A stretch of DNA of 64,000 nt from Polytrichum commune. Lineage: Eukaryota > Streptophyta > Polytrichopsida > Polytrichales > Polytrichaceae. Every line of letters starts with the position of its first letter. Positions within the stretch are counted from its first letter, which is position 1. This document shows, one piece after another, positions 1-11,800 of this stretch. The stretch covers positions 55,753,554 to 55,817,553 of the forward strand of contig OX485803.1 in assembly GCA_950295325.1 (NCBI GenBank), read 5' to 3'. The translations under genes and the position numbers were made by a program. The notes below the pieces were generated by a model, which saw only the letters and a list, made by a program, of their open reading frames with translations, was not told the origin of the DNA and did not search any database.

Positions 1-163
1 AGATGTGCGTCAACTATAAATGGAACATGACCACGAATTTTGGAACTTAGACAGAGCCTTACCTTTTTGTCAAGCCTCTGCAAACCCTGGACAATTTAGT
101 TTGACATGTAATGTGAGCTTTTCTGGCCTCTTGCTGAGTACTATGTTCTTTTCTTGTTTACAG

Positions 164-1266
164 GCTAGTTATGATACTGGCATCCAAGGCCCAGCTATGC
201 CTTATGCTGGAGGGGAATGGACAGAGTACCCCCAACCTCCCCCGGAACAGTATTCAGGGCCATGGCCTCCTGAGCAGTATGCTGCATACGTGGAGCAATA
301 TGCTAATGCTGCTGTAAGTGCAATAGGTTTTTTGTGCACAGAAATTGCTGTGTTTTTACCACAACTTAATATGTTGGTTATTTAGTTTTGATATGTAGAA
401 TTTGTTCAGTGGCATTGATGGTTCTTTGCAAAATTTCAATCTTTTCATCTTGTCATCGGCAGGTATGGTGTCTTTTCCATCATTTTGGGGCTAGCATCTT
501 TTGGCTACAGGCAATGTTGCCTTCTACTTAGTGTGGCTGAACCAGATTTTTCTTGAGGATTGCAGATCACAGGTGAGTTTGTCAATCCAGAGCTCCAAGA
601 GGAAGCACACTTGATGACTCAAGAGGAGAAAGACAGGGGCTTGGGATCTGTCTTCAAGCGTGATGACCAGAGGCTGCAGCAACGCAGGGAGCGTGATGAT
701 CGTGAGAAGGATCCCAATTTCATTTCGGAGAGTTACTCAGAGTGTTATCCAGGGTACCAAGAGTATAACCGTGAGATTGTGGACAGTGATGAAGATGAAG
801 ACTTGACAAAGATGGATATGGGTGGCCGGGTTAGATTCACTCCCTTTCTTTTTGCTGAAGATACTTGCATGAATTGGAACTATAAGATGGAGCTTCTAGT
901 GGATGTTTTGATGCTATTCTAGTTATTAAGGTGCCTGGTTGTTTGGATAGCTTTCAGTAAGTCTGAGATTGCTTCTCCTAACAGGCTAAAGGAAGGCTTC
1001 ACCGTTGGGACTTCGAGTCAGAGGATGATTGGGCCAAATATAATGAGCAGAAGGAAGCCATGCCCAAGGCGGCATTTCAGTTTGGGGTGAAAATGCAAGA
1101 TGGCCGCAAGACACGGAAGCAGAACAAAGACCAGAAGCTCACCAACGAGCTTCACAAAATCAACAAGATTCTGGATCGCAAAAAGACCAAAGGTGGCGGG
1201 TATGATGATGAACCAGGTGGATATGATGAGGATATGGGCACTCCTGCAAAACGGGCTCGAGCTTGA
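164..1266 (+). CDS. SMU2: RED/IK-family splicing factor (SMU2-like), 3' exons of a gene cut by the window edge
   Basis: Three exons are supported: 164-313, 566-829 and 985-1266 (TGA stop). All are phase 0 and bounded by AG/GT (tacag|GCTAG, GCT|gtaagt, ttgcag|ATCAC, CGG|gttag, aacag|GCTAA). The encoded C-terminal portion has a Tyr/Pro/Glu-rich stretch, then GLGSVFKRDDQRLQ, REKDPNFISESYSECYPGY, DLTKMDMGG, RLHRWDFESEDDWAKYNEQ, KEAMPKAAFQFGVKMQDGR and a basic KTRKQNKDQK tail ending in KRARA. This matches the C-terminus of RED/IK proteins. In plants this family is the SMU2 partner of SMU1, acting in the nuclear spliceosome on splice-site choice. The N-terminal RED region lies left of the window, so the gene is partial only because of the edge. 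No disruption is seen in the visible exons. Recognition of the family is firm; the symbol follows the Arabidopsis/maize name. Confidence 0.9.
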
Positions 1267-2652
1267 TGGCCCATCTGACTCTGCACTTTGCCAACCTTTC
1301 CATGTTGGTTGTATGCTTAATTAGGTAGTATCAGTTTATACAATATATCAACTGTAGTTCACCATCCCCAAGTTTTGAAATGTAACTTGGAAAGTAGATG
1401 CATTGAAGTTAGCCGTTCTGAAAATGTGTAAAGCTCAAAGCAGAAGTGTTAGGAACGGGCATGCAACCAACTTTGAAATGTTGCCAGTGGTTTGAGAAGA
1501 TATGCGTGGGATTATTTTCTATACACCTTCAAATGACACCAGCCTGCCTTTACCTACCTAGTTGATGTGGAGTTACATGTGGCCTGAATATGTCCAGCTT
1601 CATTTCTAGGTGGATCAAATGTCTTGATTTCTATGCCACAGGTTTCTTTACATCAAATGTCTCCACAAACACATGAGACTATATTGTGGTTTCCATGAGT
1701 AGATGTCTATTCACTGATATTAGTGTAGCTTCATTGTCTTTTGCATCATGGCAAATGGAGGAAAGAAAAGTCTTATGAGGGAAGATCATCACTCAAATGT
1801 TGTGTATACTAATGTCCAGAGTCCAGACTCTATATATACAAAATGTATTTTACCCAAGTCACCCCCTAGAGAAAAGGAACCAAGTGATTTACTCATTGGA
1901 TCAAATGAAACCCCTCCCTGGTGTTCTTTGTCAAGGTTGAGAGGCTCGCACACCTTCACTAATTTTTTATGTGGGACAAGTGAAATTTCACTGGATTGTG
2001 AGAACATTGTTTTCTCTGTACAGTACCCCCTGCAGATGCTGTGCTCTGTGTACCTAGTAGGCAGCCATGCAGAGTCTCTCGAGCAAATTACTTTGTGTAC
2101 AAATGATGTCATAGCTGACTTAATGTGCAGTCAATATCAGGCTCAGGATCCAAAGCATTTGAATGCTTCCTAAGTTCTTATGGGGGTGTCCTTTTCATCA
2201 GTTGTACACCTGGGTCAGTGATTCAGTAGGTTCATTAAGAAGTTCATACTCTTAAGTGCTGGCATAGGTGCTGGGCCTACAATTCCCAAGAATTCTTGTG
2301 GAACATTGGTTTTTGTGCAGCTGTGGTTTAGAATTCTACACGGCTGCCTGGTACCAGCTCTAGCAGAGCATTTTAATGTCCATGAACGTGTTACATGTCT
2401 CTTTTTTCCTATTTCTTTTTGAGCTTTGGCGAATGTTTTGTTATGAACTTCAGTTTTATTGAAATACATTCTGACCTCCCTAATATTACACATGTGGCAA
2501 CCAATTAAAGTGCATGAGATATCAAGGAGGTTTGTAGTGTTAACTTGGATGCGTGATGATAGAGAATTAGTGTAGCATGTGACACTATGGAATAACAGGA
2601 AGTCAACATTGCAATAAGTGAGGAGAAATGAGCAGTTATGGCAAATTTTAGA
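1267..2652. other. 3' flank of the RED gene, no gene recognised
   Basis: This stretch holds the 3' UTR and downstream flank of the RED/IK gene. Open frames at 1748-2173 (plus) and 1789-2112 (minus) overlap each other and show no recognisable domain. Nothing else can be supported. Confidence 0.5.
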
Positions 2653-3282
2653 AATTGATAATATGTTCGGGCCAACTTTTGGCTTTGAAAATTTACAGTA
2701 ATTTCAGTTTAAGGAATAAATAACCATTTTTTTTGTGGTCCTCTTGATTTCTATCTTCCTACACGGGAATGGTTTGCACCACTTTATACTTCTCCAGATC
2801 TGGCACAATCTCTTAAGTGATTGGTTATGGGCGCCTCTACTGTAACCTTAAATTCTCAAAACAAATCCACCGGCCACCATTTCAAACTTGGAATGTTAGA
2901 GTAGAACCACCTATTATCAATGATGATCCCATCATGAATCTATAGAGTACCGGAATTTCAATCAGGGTGTGTCTAAATTTTGATCAAATTGGAATTGATT
3001 GTGCCATGACACTCTCCTCGGCTTTGGGTCATGCTAAAGTGAGGGGGATTTAGTCTCAAACTGAGCATATATGGCATACTCTAGACATTGGTAATGTGTT
3101 CAAGCCAACTTTTGTCTTCAAAAATTTACATTAATCTCATACTAAGGAATAAAGTTATCCAAACATTTGTAATCTTCTTGATTTCTATCTTCCTACACAT
3201 GCAGAAATTAACTTTGGCTTATATTTCTCTAGATTTGGCGTAAAATCTCGTAAGTGATCAATTATGGGCACCTTTACTCTAA
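2653..3282 (+). repeat. Direct duplication of a ~195-bp segment
   Basis: The stretch 2653-2848 recurs at 3085-3282, about 433 bp downstream in the same orientation and diverged. Shared landmarks, in order, are gccaactttt, aaaatttaca, aaggaataaa, cttgatttctatcttcctac and taagtgat followed by ttatgggc. It looks like a tandemly duplicated non-coding repeat. No coding potential is seen. Confidence 0.75.
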
Positions 3283-3608
3283 TGGTGCAGTGTCCATGGA
3301 GATTTTTGGATATATTTTGTAATGTGTATCTACTTATTAGTTACCTTTGCTAGCTCTAATTCCAACTAGACTCTACTATATGTAAGACTAGTGGACTCCA
3401 CCCTGGGAGATCTAATAGTTCTAAAAGGTAAAAGGGAGTTATCCACTAGTTGGGACTGTGTAAGTAACATCCGTTAGTTAAGAGCACTTAACTCACCCCA
3501 AAGGCATGGAGGGAGAGGTGGTTAACTATATGCTTGTGGACTAGTTGAGGGGAGCTTCAACTCTTCATTCCTACAAGTATATTAGGCTCAAGGTGGGGTG
3601 GATCATGC

Positions 3609-3616
<8 letters not shown>

Positions 3617-3640
<24 letters not shown>
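3617..3640. repeat. (AT)n microsatellite
   Basis: A run of about twelve TA dinucleotides lies in the repeat-rich flank and ends in a short T-run. Confidence 0.9.
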
Positions 3641-3642
<2 letters not shown>

Positions 3643-3672
3643 TGAGATGTTACATAATCAATTGAGCTGCTC

Positions 3673-3838
3673 CTAGTGTTTCCAAGTCCAATTGGTTACA
3701 TGTTGACATCTTTGGTTTTTCTTTATAAAGCTAGGATATATTCGATAATTTCCTCTGAAACAATCAATAATTTTCTTGGAGTCTTGAACTTCAATTGGTT
3801 ATTTGTCAAACTCAACCGGTTCATGTGTAACTAAATCA
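3673..3838 (+). repeat. Dispersed repeat family A, copy 1
   Basis: This segment is homologous to 13179-13341, same orientation. Both begin ctagtgtttccaa, share ggttacatgttgacatcttt and a later ggttattt..tcaaactca..ccggttcat string. It is a diverged dispersed repeat of unknown class; only these two copies were noticed. Confidence 0.7.
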
Positions 3839-3921
3839 ACTATTATATTTGGTGTCATATGATATTTTATGTCATTGTGGTAACTTTTTTAATGATATCT
3901 CTTATGAATAAGCTTACAAGT

Positions 3922-4225
3922 AATGTCATGGATGATTGAAAACTAGATGAAATCCATACCAATCATTGAAACAAAAGTTTGGAATATGTTGCATCCTAAC
4001 GATTCTATGCTGAAATATTTTCACAAATGATTGAAATGTAGATGAACAATCACTTAATAAGCGACAATATTTGCAACATGGTAGATCTACTGTGGCCAAT
4101 TTTTGTTTACAGGGAATAACAAATAATGTTAGGCTCACATTGAGTGTTGGTAACACTACATAGGCGGGCAGTTGACAATCAGTATCGAGCAAGACACATA
4201 GAATTGGTGACACTAATTCAACAAA
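3922..4225 (+). repeat. Dispersed repeat family B, copy 1
   Basis: This segment resembles 36280-36478 (same orientation) and 37975-38270 (inverted). Shared strings include aatcacttaataagcgac or its variants, acaaataatgtt, ggtaacactacat / ggtgacactacat, gggcgg and gtattgagcaagaca or close variants. A 75-codon frame at 4227-4454 starts just after it but has no recognisable domain. Confidence 0.65.
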
Positions 4226-4457
4226 CATGGAGAACCAACTGCTAGTTACAGATGAACCGGTTGAGTTTGAGAAACAACGGTTGTTGTTGTTCAAGACTTC
4301 AGGCAATTATCAACCCATTACCGATCAATGCAATATTATGCCTCAAATCAGTGAAGAACAACCGGAAGATCATAACATGCAACCGGTTGGACTTGGCAAC
4401 ACCACGATTTTGAGCGATCATACCCAAAAACCTTCCCGGATACTGCAGCCGTAAATA

Positions 4458-5032
4458 CAGTCTAACCACCTCATTAATACGACACCCTTGATATTACGAC
4501 ACATTTTTGCGAGGCCTAACTTTTTAGTTCAAAACTCCCTCTTTTATACGACTACAACTCTCGGTAATGCGACATCTAGAATCTCTGTCGTTTTGTCATA
4601 TTAAAGAGGTAGTTAATGCTGAAATCCCTTTCATCTATGTCATGTACATGTAAAATACATTCATTTTCACTTGAAAATTGCTTGGGAACTTCACTTATCA
4701 TTGGGTACTTAATGAGAATTAGGGTTACTAGTGTAGAATGAACACGGTTAGGGTTAGAGTGGCTTGCAACATCAGAGATCTTTGGACTCCTATTTCAAGT
4801 GTTCTTGAGAATATTTGTATGTGTTTGGAGTTATAAGTTATCATTTCATACCGTCTACATTGCTCAAACTCGTTGTAAATATTTTTGAGCTCATATTACG
4901 TATGTTTTCGTATTCCCTCAATAATACGACAAGTTTACGCCATTCCTCACATTAATGAGAAGATGACACCTCGATAATACGACTCTATTTTTGTGTGTTT
5001 CCCAAACGTGTCATACTGAGGAGGGAGAACAG
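4458..5032. mobile_element. Non-autonomous pogo/Tc1-like element (MITE), 575 bp
   Basis: The element is flanked by TA on both sides (4456-4457 and 5033-5034), as expected for Tc1/mariner/pogo insertion. The left end CAGTCTAACCACCTCA pairs, imperfectly, with the reverse complement of the right end (CTGTTCTCCCTCCTCA). Each is followed within a few bases by a GACAC motif. Inside, the motif aatacgac or close variants recurs near both ends in both orientations, a style seen in pogo/Tigger-type termini. No transposase is encoded. The class assignment is inference from ends and target site. Confidence 0.7.
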
Positions 5033-5034
5033 TA

Positions 5035-6800
5035 CAATAGTTAGTGTAGCAGCCGGTTCTCATGTTCATTGGAATGGTGGCCCAGCTGAAGTGCAGCAAG
5101 CAACACTGCCCTGACAGATGACACACACATCATCATTGCAAGCTGCAGCAAGCATCCTAGGCTGCAGCACAAGTGTTCAGTTAACTTAAGGCCAGGCCCT
5201 GGAAGAAACTTAAGGAAGGTGTAAGTTATATATGTGTACTGGTAACTGGAGCGTGATGCCGCTACAAATCATTTGCACAGAATGCTCAGAAAGATCTTGT
5301 GACGCTTCACAGATATAACAATACATAAGTTAATCATCTCTGATAACTTATTAGCTGAGCCCGTCAGGTTTCGTTTGTGGGTAAGGTTAGGGTAGATGGG
5401 TCTTTTTAATGGTTACTTCGTTTGTAGTCAGCCCACCCGACTTCTTGTAGGATATGGAACGTGCGATTCAAGGTAGAAATACCAACACCCGTGAAAATAA
5501 GGTGATTCGCATCGAAGATCTGGTCTGACAATCATGAGATAATTTTCCACGATAGACGAGAAGGATTCATGAAGAAAGAATGTAAGCTGTTTCATATTTC
5601 TCTGCCGTGTACAAAAATGTTTACAAATTTTCAAAGTGGAAAGTTGCCAAACCCTCTATTTGTTTACTAGATTCTCCCTACACCGAATACGGTAATCCGC
5701 ATTCCCATATAGAACATCGCCTAAATCGGTTACCTCATGCGTACATTAACACTTGACTCCCATTGGCTACACCAAGTGTACACGCATTGAAGTTGCCGCC
5801 GAGCCATGATCGGTTTCAAAAATGACACTTCACTGTTATGACGGCGGTCTAGTGCACAGGTAGAGGGTGGTTAACCGGTTTGGGTATTTCTACCTTACTA
5901 CTACGCGATGCTTCACAAATCTAGTTCTCATGATTTTGGAGCTCCTATGAATATTTGATTCATTGTCAAAGGGAAGATTCTTGTATTCATGAAGTGGTCA
6001 TATAGATTTTCCCTCTCTCTCCTTTCCATCATGTTGATTATCAAACTTAGAATGGTTATCATGTTTCGAGCACATAGTCTGATCTCTTTTTAAACATATA
6101 TCTTTTTGGTGTCCGTTCATAGATCCACACCTAAACCCATACCACTCACATATGAGTGTCTTGATAAATGTTGTGTTGGAACGAAGCACGTCTACCTTAC
6201 AACCACTTCACACACGAGCTAAGGACTATGCTCATGTAATTGTGAGAGCCCTGGATTCTTAATCAAAGGCCGTATCATTGACGTGATTTGCTCGAATTTG
6301 CGTCAGGCCTACTTATTGGAAGTGGTCATGATGCAAAATCCGATAGACCACAACACACTATATATAGTGTGCCATGTAGAATGCATGTAAACTTTCATGC
6401 ATGATAAATTTTTTTGGCCCTTAGACATTCACGTTCTAGTGTGAAGTGAACTTGGACAGTCTCGACCTTTTCGACCAATGAGAGATCTTGAAATGCAATG
6501 GTCACGGGCTTTCAGTCTCGTGTGTGAAGTGGCCCTTAGCTGTGTCGCTCACTTGCCTTCATTAAGACGTAGAGAGGTGATTCTCGAGTCAACCCAATTG
6601 AATCCTGGCAGCTTTTGTGATTTAAATAGTCTGCATGGGATTTTTTTCCCCTTCTTCTATAGGTGGGTGTACAGAATAAGATTCGCATTAACTTCAAGAG
6701 ATTGGTATGAATCCTCACACTGGCCCGAAATGTGGACACCTATGTTATATTTGAGTGGCATGTGGTAACTTGTTTAGATGTGGATATTAGAGCGGATGCA
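5035..6800. other. Repeat-like DNA without a recognised gene
   Basis: Several short frames on both strands lack recognisable domains. A frame at 5998-6189 (minus) contains a degenerate RCGSMNGHQKDIC string that only faintly recalls a gag zinc knuckle. A perfect 16-base palindrome, ACACTATATATAGTGT, lies at 6355-6370. The right end (about 6715-6800) resembles the dispersed repeat at 26495-26920. Confidence 0.4.
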
Positions 6801-6839
6801 AAAAGAAAAGAAAGGCATGTGGGTAAAAGGAGATTGGAA

Positions 6840-7626
6840 TGAAGAGGAGTGTGAGGCGATGCACAGGTATTATAGATGCCGATTGCTTTTCAATCACTAA
6901 TGGTTTCAAATGTTTGTCAATTGCTGTACAAAATTCTCTAACAATGATAGAAGCAGTACTTTCATGAATACCATACGTTTCAACACACCCACGTAATGAA
7001 TTTCCACTACAAAGCCTATTGAGTGAAAGTGCAAGTCGAGTTCGAACAGGAATGGCCAATCGCATGTGTGAATCTGATCGAATTAATGAAGGAGCTAATA
7101 CACCACACAAATATTCAAAAGTCTTTGGAAGTAACCTTGTATGTTGCTTGAATGCATATGTCGAATAGCTCCCCAATAATTGCCTCTCCATAAAATTGGT
7201 CCTCCGATCAACCATCCAAACACTCTGTGCCCCCCTTCGAGCTCCACTCCCCCCCACCATAACCGCAAACATCATCGTCATAGCACCATAATGTTGGTGC
7301 AAAGCTAGTTGCTGCAATATTACAACAACGGCCATAACATGCTGTATGGCCATGAAGAATACAAGAGCCACAAGTACCTTGTGCCTATGCTCATCCATCT
7401 TGAAAATAACAAGAAGAGCAAATGACAAAGAAGAAAGAGGGAAATGGGCTGAAATTTTCAAGGCTTTATACAACAACCTTGACTCTTTGGCCCCAAGGCC
7501 TTTACACACAAGAGTCTTGGCACCGGTTATACTCTTATTAAAATGACTACTTGAGGCCGAACTTGGGGCCATTAGGGCTGAAATTTTGGTTGAAATGGCC
7601 CCAACTTTTGATGGCCTCGATTCCAA
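6840..7626 (-). pseudogene. PIF/Harbinger-like transposase, truncated N-terminal half
   Basis: On the minus strand the open frame from 7626 encodes, after an unremarkable start, ERQLLGSYSTYAFKQHTR, LPKTFEYLCGVLAPSL, RLAIPVRTRLALSLNRL, SGNSLRGCVETYGIHEST and CTAIDKHLKPLVI. This is the pattern of the region upstream of the DDE nuclease in PIF/Harbinger (HARB1-like) proteins: a helix-turn-helix-like part in which small repetitive helices precede the catalytic core. The DDE catalytic core is not found downstream (below 6840), so the copy is truncated or its remaining exons are not recognisable. The first ~110 residues show no match I know and may not be coding. The assignment rests on recalled family pattern, not alignment. 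Confidence 0.5.
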
Positions 7627-8692
7627 TATATAACACCCACATACCTGAAGACCTGCTTCCTTAATTAACTTACCTCAGATGCCGACGACTTGGCTTGACT
7701 CCACCTGTAATGCCTGACAATATTGATGCACATAAAACAGGTTATCATCACTGCACAATTAAATCCTAAGTAGATCCTCAGCAAAGTGACAACAACAACA
7801 ACAACAACAACTCTGACAGACATTGCTCCATTCATGTTCCCTCAAGGCTCCCAAAAGGTTCTCATGGCCGCCACTGAGGCTCACTTTGCTTGAATTCTCC
7901 ACTACTTATGCCCATCACCTCATGGCCATCACTATTGGCAACCTGCCCAGAACATCTCATCTGCTCTTCCACTCCTCACATCCCTCCCATTCTACTTGCC
8001 CGCCTGGATTGCTGTGCTGGTAAGTTATTAAGTTGAGATGCTACTCCTGATCCACTGGCTTGCATTGTCGGATGAGCACCTGATGAGCTACAAGATCACC
8101 ACTTGTTTGTTTGTTGGTTGGTTGGTTGCAGTCCCGTTGTTTGTTTTTCACCTCCTTGATCATGAAAACTACCTCCGGTTCACCCAAGGATTGATTTTTG
8201 TTGTCATGAGCACAAGTAGGTTGCTAATACCAGCTAATAATCTCCAGCTCATTCTGTATATGCTGCGCTCTTGGGTTCGAGGTTGCCAGAGTATTGATGC
8301 AGTAGTTGCAGGTTAGCTTCCAGTCATAAGCTTGTTATTTTGGGGGTTGTGAGTAATTTTTGCCCACTTCGTGGTACCAGTCAAGTTCTTGTGGTTTAGC
8401 TGGTCACATTCCTTTGCTCTCTCCTCCATTGACTTTCGCAGGTGGACTATTCATTATGTCTCGGTTTCAACGTTCTTAAAAATCTAGTTTGTCTATTTCC
8501 GGGATGTGTACACAGTGGAGAATAGTCTCCTGTCACGTGCCTCTTGCAGTGTTCAATGACAATTTCATCAAGACTTGCTTAAGATTCTATTCGACTGGTG
8601 AATCCCTAGAATCTGGAATCTTTGCCAGGAGACTGTGGTGCTCCGACTGTGTACCTTGTATACCGATAGATATTGCATCATCATTTCATTGT

Positions 8693-8886
8693 GCAGACTG
8701 ACCCTGCTGGAATTGGCTACCCTAATCGATTTGTTGTAAACCGATGACATTTCTTTATACTTGTCATCAATCTGCACCCTGAAATTCGCTACCCCAACTT
8801 GTTTTGTTGCTAACGGAGATGACATTGGTTACCTCGTGCAGATTAACCCGTGGAATTGGCTACCCTAATCTGTTACGGTCGCAAAT
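8693..8886 (+). repeat. Three tandem ~71-bp repeats just upstream of the membrane protein gene
   Basis: The core (g/c)tggaattggctacccta recurs with starts near 8707, 8779 and 8850, i.e. a 71-72 bp period. The middle copy reads ctgaaattcgctacccc. Each is preceded by a gtgcaga / ctgcac string. The array ends about 40 bp before the ATG at 8923, so it probably lies in the 5' UTR, an upstream intron or the promoter. Confidence 0.75.
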
Positions 8887-8922
8887 TGGCGGTCGAAGTT
8901 GGTGACACATTCAGATTGTGCA

Positions 8923-9333
8923 ATGGCAGGGCAGTACCGGAGCTCCTCCGTCTCCCCAGCTGCTCCGTCTCCGATGGTGCCGCTCTTCCTGGTGTCAGTG
9001 ATGATAGGCATGGCGGTCATTCCATGGATCTCACGCTACATTTCAGCCGTCATGGTGGCCCTGCAGCAGATGAACTTCATTGTGCTCCTGGCTCCCCTAC
9101 TCATCATGCTGGGAATCTCTCTCATCTCCGCTTACCAGGAGTGGATGTTCCCCACCTCTTCCTCCATGTACAACCGTAGCCGCACTAGCCGTGACTGGAC
9201 TGGTACCACCACTAGTAATCCCACCAGCCCTGCTGGAGACTATGCCCCCGACCACCTTGGCGATGGCTCTGGCTCTGGGATTGGACTCTTCATCCTCCTC
9301 ATCTTCGCCTTGGTTCTCATCCCCTGGAGATAA
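8923..9333 (+). CDS. Small integral membrane protein, unknown function
   Basis: An intact single-exon frame of 136 residues starts at ATG 8923; the frame is open a few codons further upstream but only from a TTG. A short Ser/Pro-rich N-terminus (MAGQYRSSSVSPAAPSP) is followed by a hydrophobic segment around residues 18-37 (VPLFLVSVMIGMAVIPW). A second lies around 48-66 (MNFIVLLAPLLIMLGIS) and a third at the very C-terminus (GLFILLIFALVLIPWR). A polar Ser/Thr/Gly-rich loop of about 45 residues separates helices two and three. Codon use and the clean hydropathy pattern argue for a real gene. I do not recognise a named family. The protein is probably membrane-embedded in the secretory system or an organelle; no further function can be stated. 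Confidence 0.7.
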   Translation: MAGQYRSSSVSPAAPSPMVPLFLVSVMIGMAVIPWISRYISAVMVALQQMNFIVLLAPLLIMLGISLISAYQEWMFPTSSSMYNRSRTSRDWTGTTTSNPTSPAGDYAPDHLGDGSGSGIGLFILLIFALVLIPWR

Positions 9334-10280
9334 AATCATCAATCATTCCGGTCCTACATATAATTACATATATTTTCCTTCAAGGTGCGTCATCTCTCTC
9401 CCATCTTCACTTTGTTTCAAGTCTGGATTGAATCATGTTCAGTCAAGTTTGTCAGGGATGGAACAATCAATTTCTGAACCATTTCAAGGTATGGTTGTAA
9501 TGAAATGAAATCCATTTCAAAGTCCGAGAACCCCAAGAAGCTTTTGGGACGAAAAGTACATCAAGATCATGGTGTGGCTAATTCCCTAAAGTAGCGGAGA
9601 GAGATAGAGGCTAATCTCAACTTGATGGTCCAATTGAAAGGGAAGGCATGAGACTCCCCAGTACACTACATTCTCAAATAGTGAAGGGAACTTATCTCTA
9701 ACGGAGTTGTAGAGTGGGACACTCCAGCACAAAGTGTGCCTCAATTTCAGCTAAATTTTAAGAGAAAAGGGAAATTGGCATAATCTGTTATTTCTAGGGG
9801 TTGGAATTGGTGCAGGACTATTTGTGACCCGTGCCGTCCTAGCTCGTTGCACCCGTGAGGCACCACCGAGGCAACGCTGGGGTTACGGCTTCAATGTCCG
9901 TGCATGTGCTTCATTGTATAGTAGATTGATGATTTGTTATTCCATGACCCTTTCACGAAGAAGAGAGCAACATGGTCGTCGAGAGGAATCCATTGAAATG
10001 ATTTGTGTCTGCACTAGAAAGGTTCACACTTTCAAATGTTGATGAAGGTTTAGGAGCGATACGTTGAAAGTGCTGGTCACCGTTGTAAGGTATTTATTGT
10101 CGGCTCGAAGAAAATTGTAAATTTTTCTTTAGAATTTGGTGGCTTGAATTTCTTGTAATATCAAAGCATTGACACGAAATGCTTTCTTCTCAGGAACTCC
10201 GAACCAGCATTCTGTCATTCTGTCGAAAATTCTTCAGGGTGGTATGGGGAACAAATTTTTCATACCGGCAGAGCTTATTC

Positions 10281-10311
<31 letters not shown>

Positions 10312-11414
10312 CTCTCCTTGCAGTCACTCAATTGGAGGATGGTTGGTATGTCAATTTTGCGGAGTCCCAGTTCGGAGATGCAATGTAATTATCATCACAG
10401 TGGAGGTACGATCTTGTGGTTTTGAGAGTCGGTGAGTTCAAGGATCGGAGCAAAGGCAGAGCAGCTTTCCAGAGGTTTGAATTTTGTACATACTAGGTGG
10501 CTAGAAACTCAGCTAGCTTCTGGGTAGGTGTTATAGAAAGCCATATTGCTTGACATGCGGGGTAGGTATCTGGCGTACGAAGTTTGCGCCACTTCTTTGT
10601 AAATATGAGAGACTCACGTTTTGGCAACATGATGTTACTTCCTTCTTTAGTAAACCCCTTCTGCTCTTTGAGAGGAGAAACTTTGCTGGTACTTGAGACC
10701 AGACAACTCAACATTTGATAGGATTGCAGGTAGATGTTTATGCCTTGGTGCAAAAGACACTGGATTGTGGAACTTGTACACAACGGGTATGTTATTAAGA
10801 GGGCGATGGTTTCCCAATCCTCGTAAGTTTTTGGGCAGTAAAATTTGCCAAGCTGGAATGAACAATGCTCAAAATTGCACATGTACGATATCATCATGAG
10901 GTTGCTTCTTTTTAACCAAGTGAAGGAGCCTTATTCATGCTTAGATTATATGGATATATAGATCCATTTTCATAGATGTAGTGAAACACTACACTGCTGT
11001 GGCAGAAGATTTTCAAGATCTCAGGAATCAAGCTTTCAGTCCAGATATGTGTATATTATAAGTGAGTTTGTTGTAAATGTTACATATCCTGCTCTGCATG
11101 CAGTCTCATTTATGTGTATATTTAAGTGCTTTTGGAGTGTAGAGAGTACTAGTAAAAAGAAAGAAGGGGAGCACCAGCTGAAGAATTCATGAGTTCATGA
11201 ACATGATTAATACAATAAAGGTCAAAATTCTCACTCAGATTCATTAAGGAGCTGAACTCACATACCTAGTATGAGACATCTCTGCAAATACGGTACATGA
11301 AGCAGACTGAATGCCAAGTGCCAACATAATATCTTCAAAGTATGAAATACTGTCAGTATGTCTTCACAGGAACTAAGTGGGCATTATCTCAAAAAACGTA
11401 AAAAGGAAAAATTT
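9334..11414. other. 3' flank, no recognised gene
   Basis: This covers the 3' UTR of the membrane protein gene and non-coding flank. It includes a (GT)n microsatellite at about 10280-10305. Overlapping frames of 60-130 codons on both strands at 10493-10899 have no recognisable domains. Confidence 0.45.
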
Positions 11415-11800
11415 AGCATTTAAGGTATAAGGTTGTGAGCCTTATGTCGTTGCTGTCCAAGTTTACTGGAGACCTATGTTCGGAGTGGTAGATAGTAGAG
11501 GACATTGGACTTTGTGTTCAAAACACACTCTTTTCTATGATCAATAGGAACCACAAGTGGGAGGGCTTATGTGATCATTTCAAGATGAAGAGAATCCTTA
11601 CTTTGGCTTCTATATTTTTGCATCCCAGTTGTTCTGATGCTGTACCCTGAAATGACAATCTTCGTGATTTGTTTGCTGCTGTTTGAAGAAAAAAAAAATC
11701 TCAATCTGATCCAACAAATTAAAATTGTTCACGGAGTTAGACATGCCCACAGTAAAGCCTCATAAGTTACCTTGAAGCTTGAGCATGCAATACTCCACTC
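11415..11800 (+). repeat. Dispersed repeat family C, copy 1
   Basis: This stretch resembles 26495-26920 in the U11/U12-35K gene and, more weakly, 6715-6800. Shared landmarks are gagccttatgt / gggccttatgt, agagaatcctta / agagaatctta, ttttgcatc, tgaaatgacaatcttc, ctgatccaa and catg(c/g)cccacagta. The element class is unknown and no coding capacity is seen. Confidence 0.65.

Noticed and set aside
5998..6189. Possible copia-type gag zinc knuckle on the minus strand (RCGSMNGHQKDIC)
   Set aside because: The first cysteine spacing is wrong, the frame is only 63 codons and no neighbouring gag, integrase or LTR was found.
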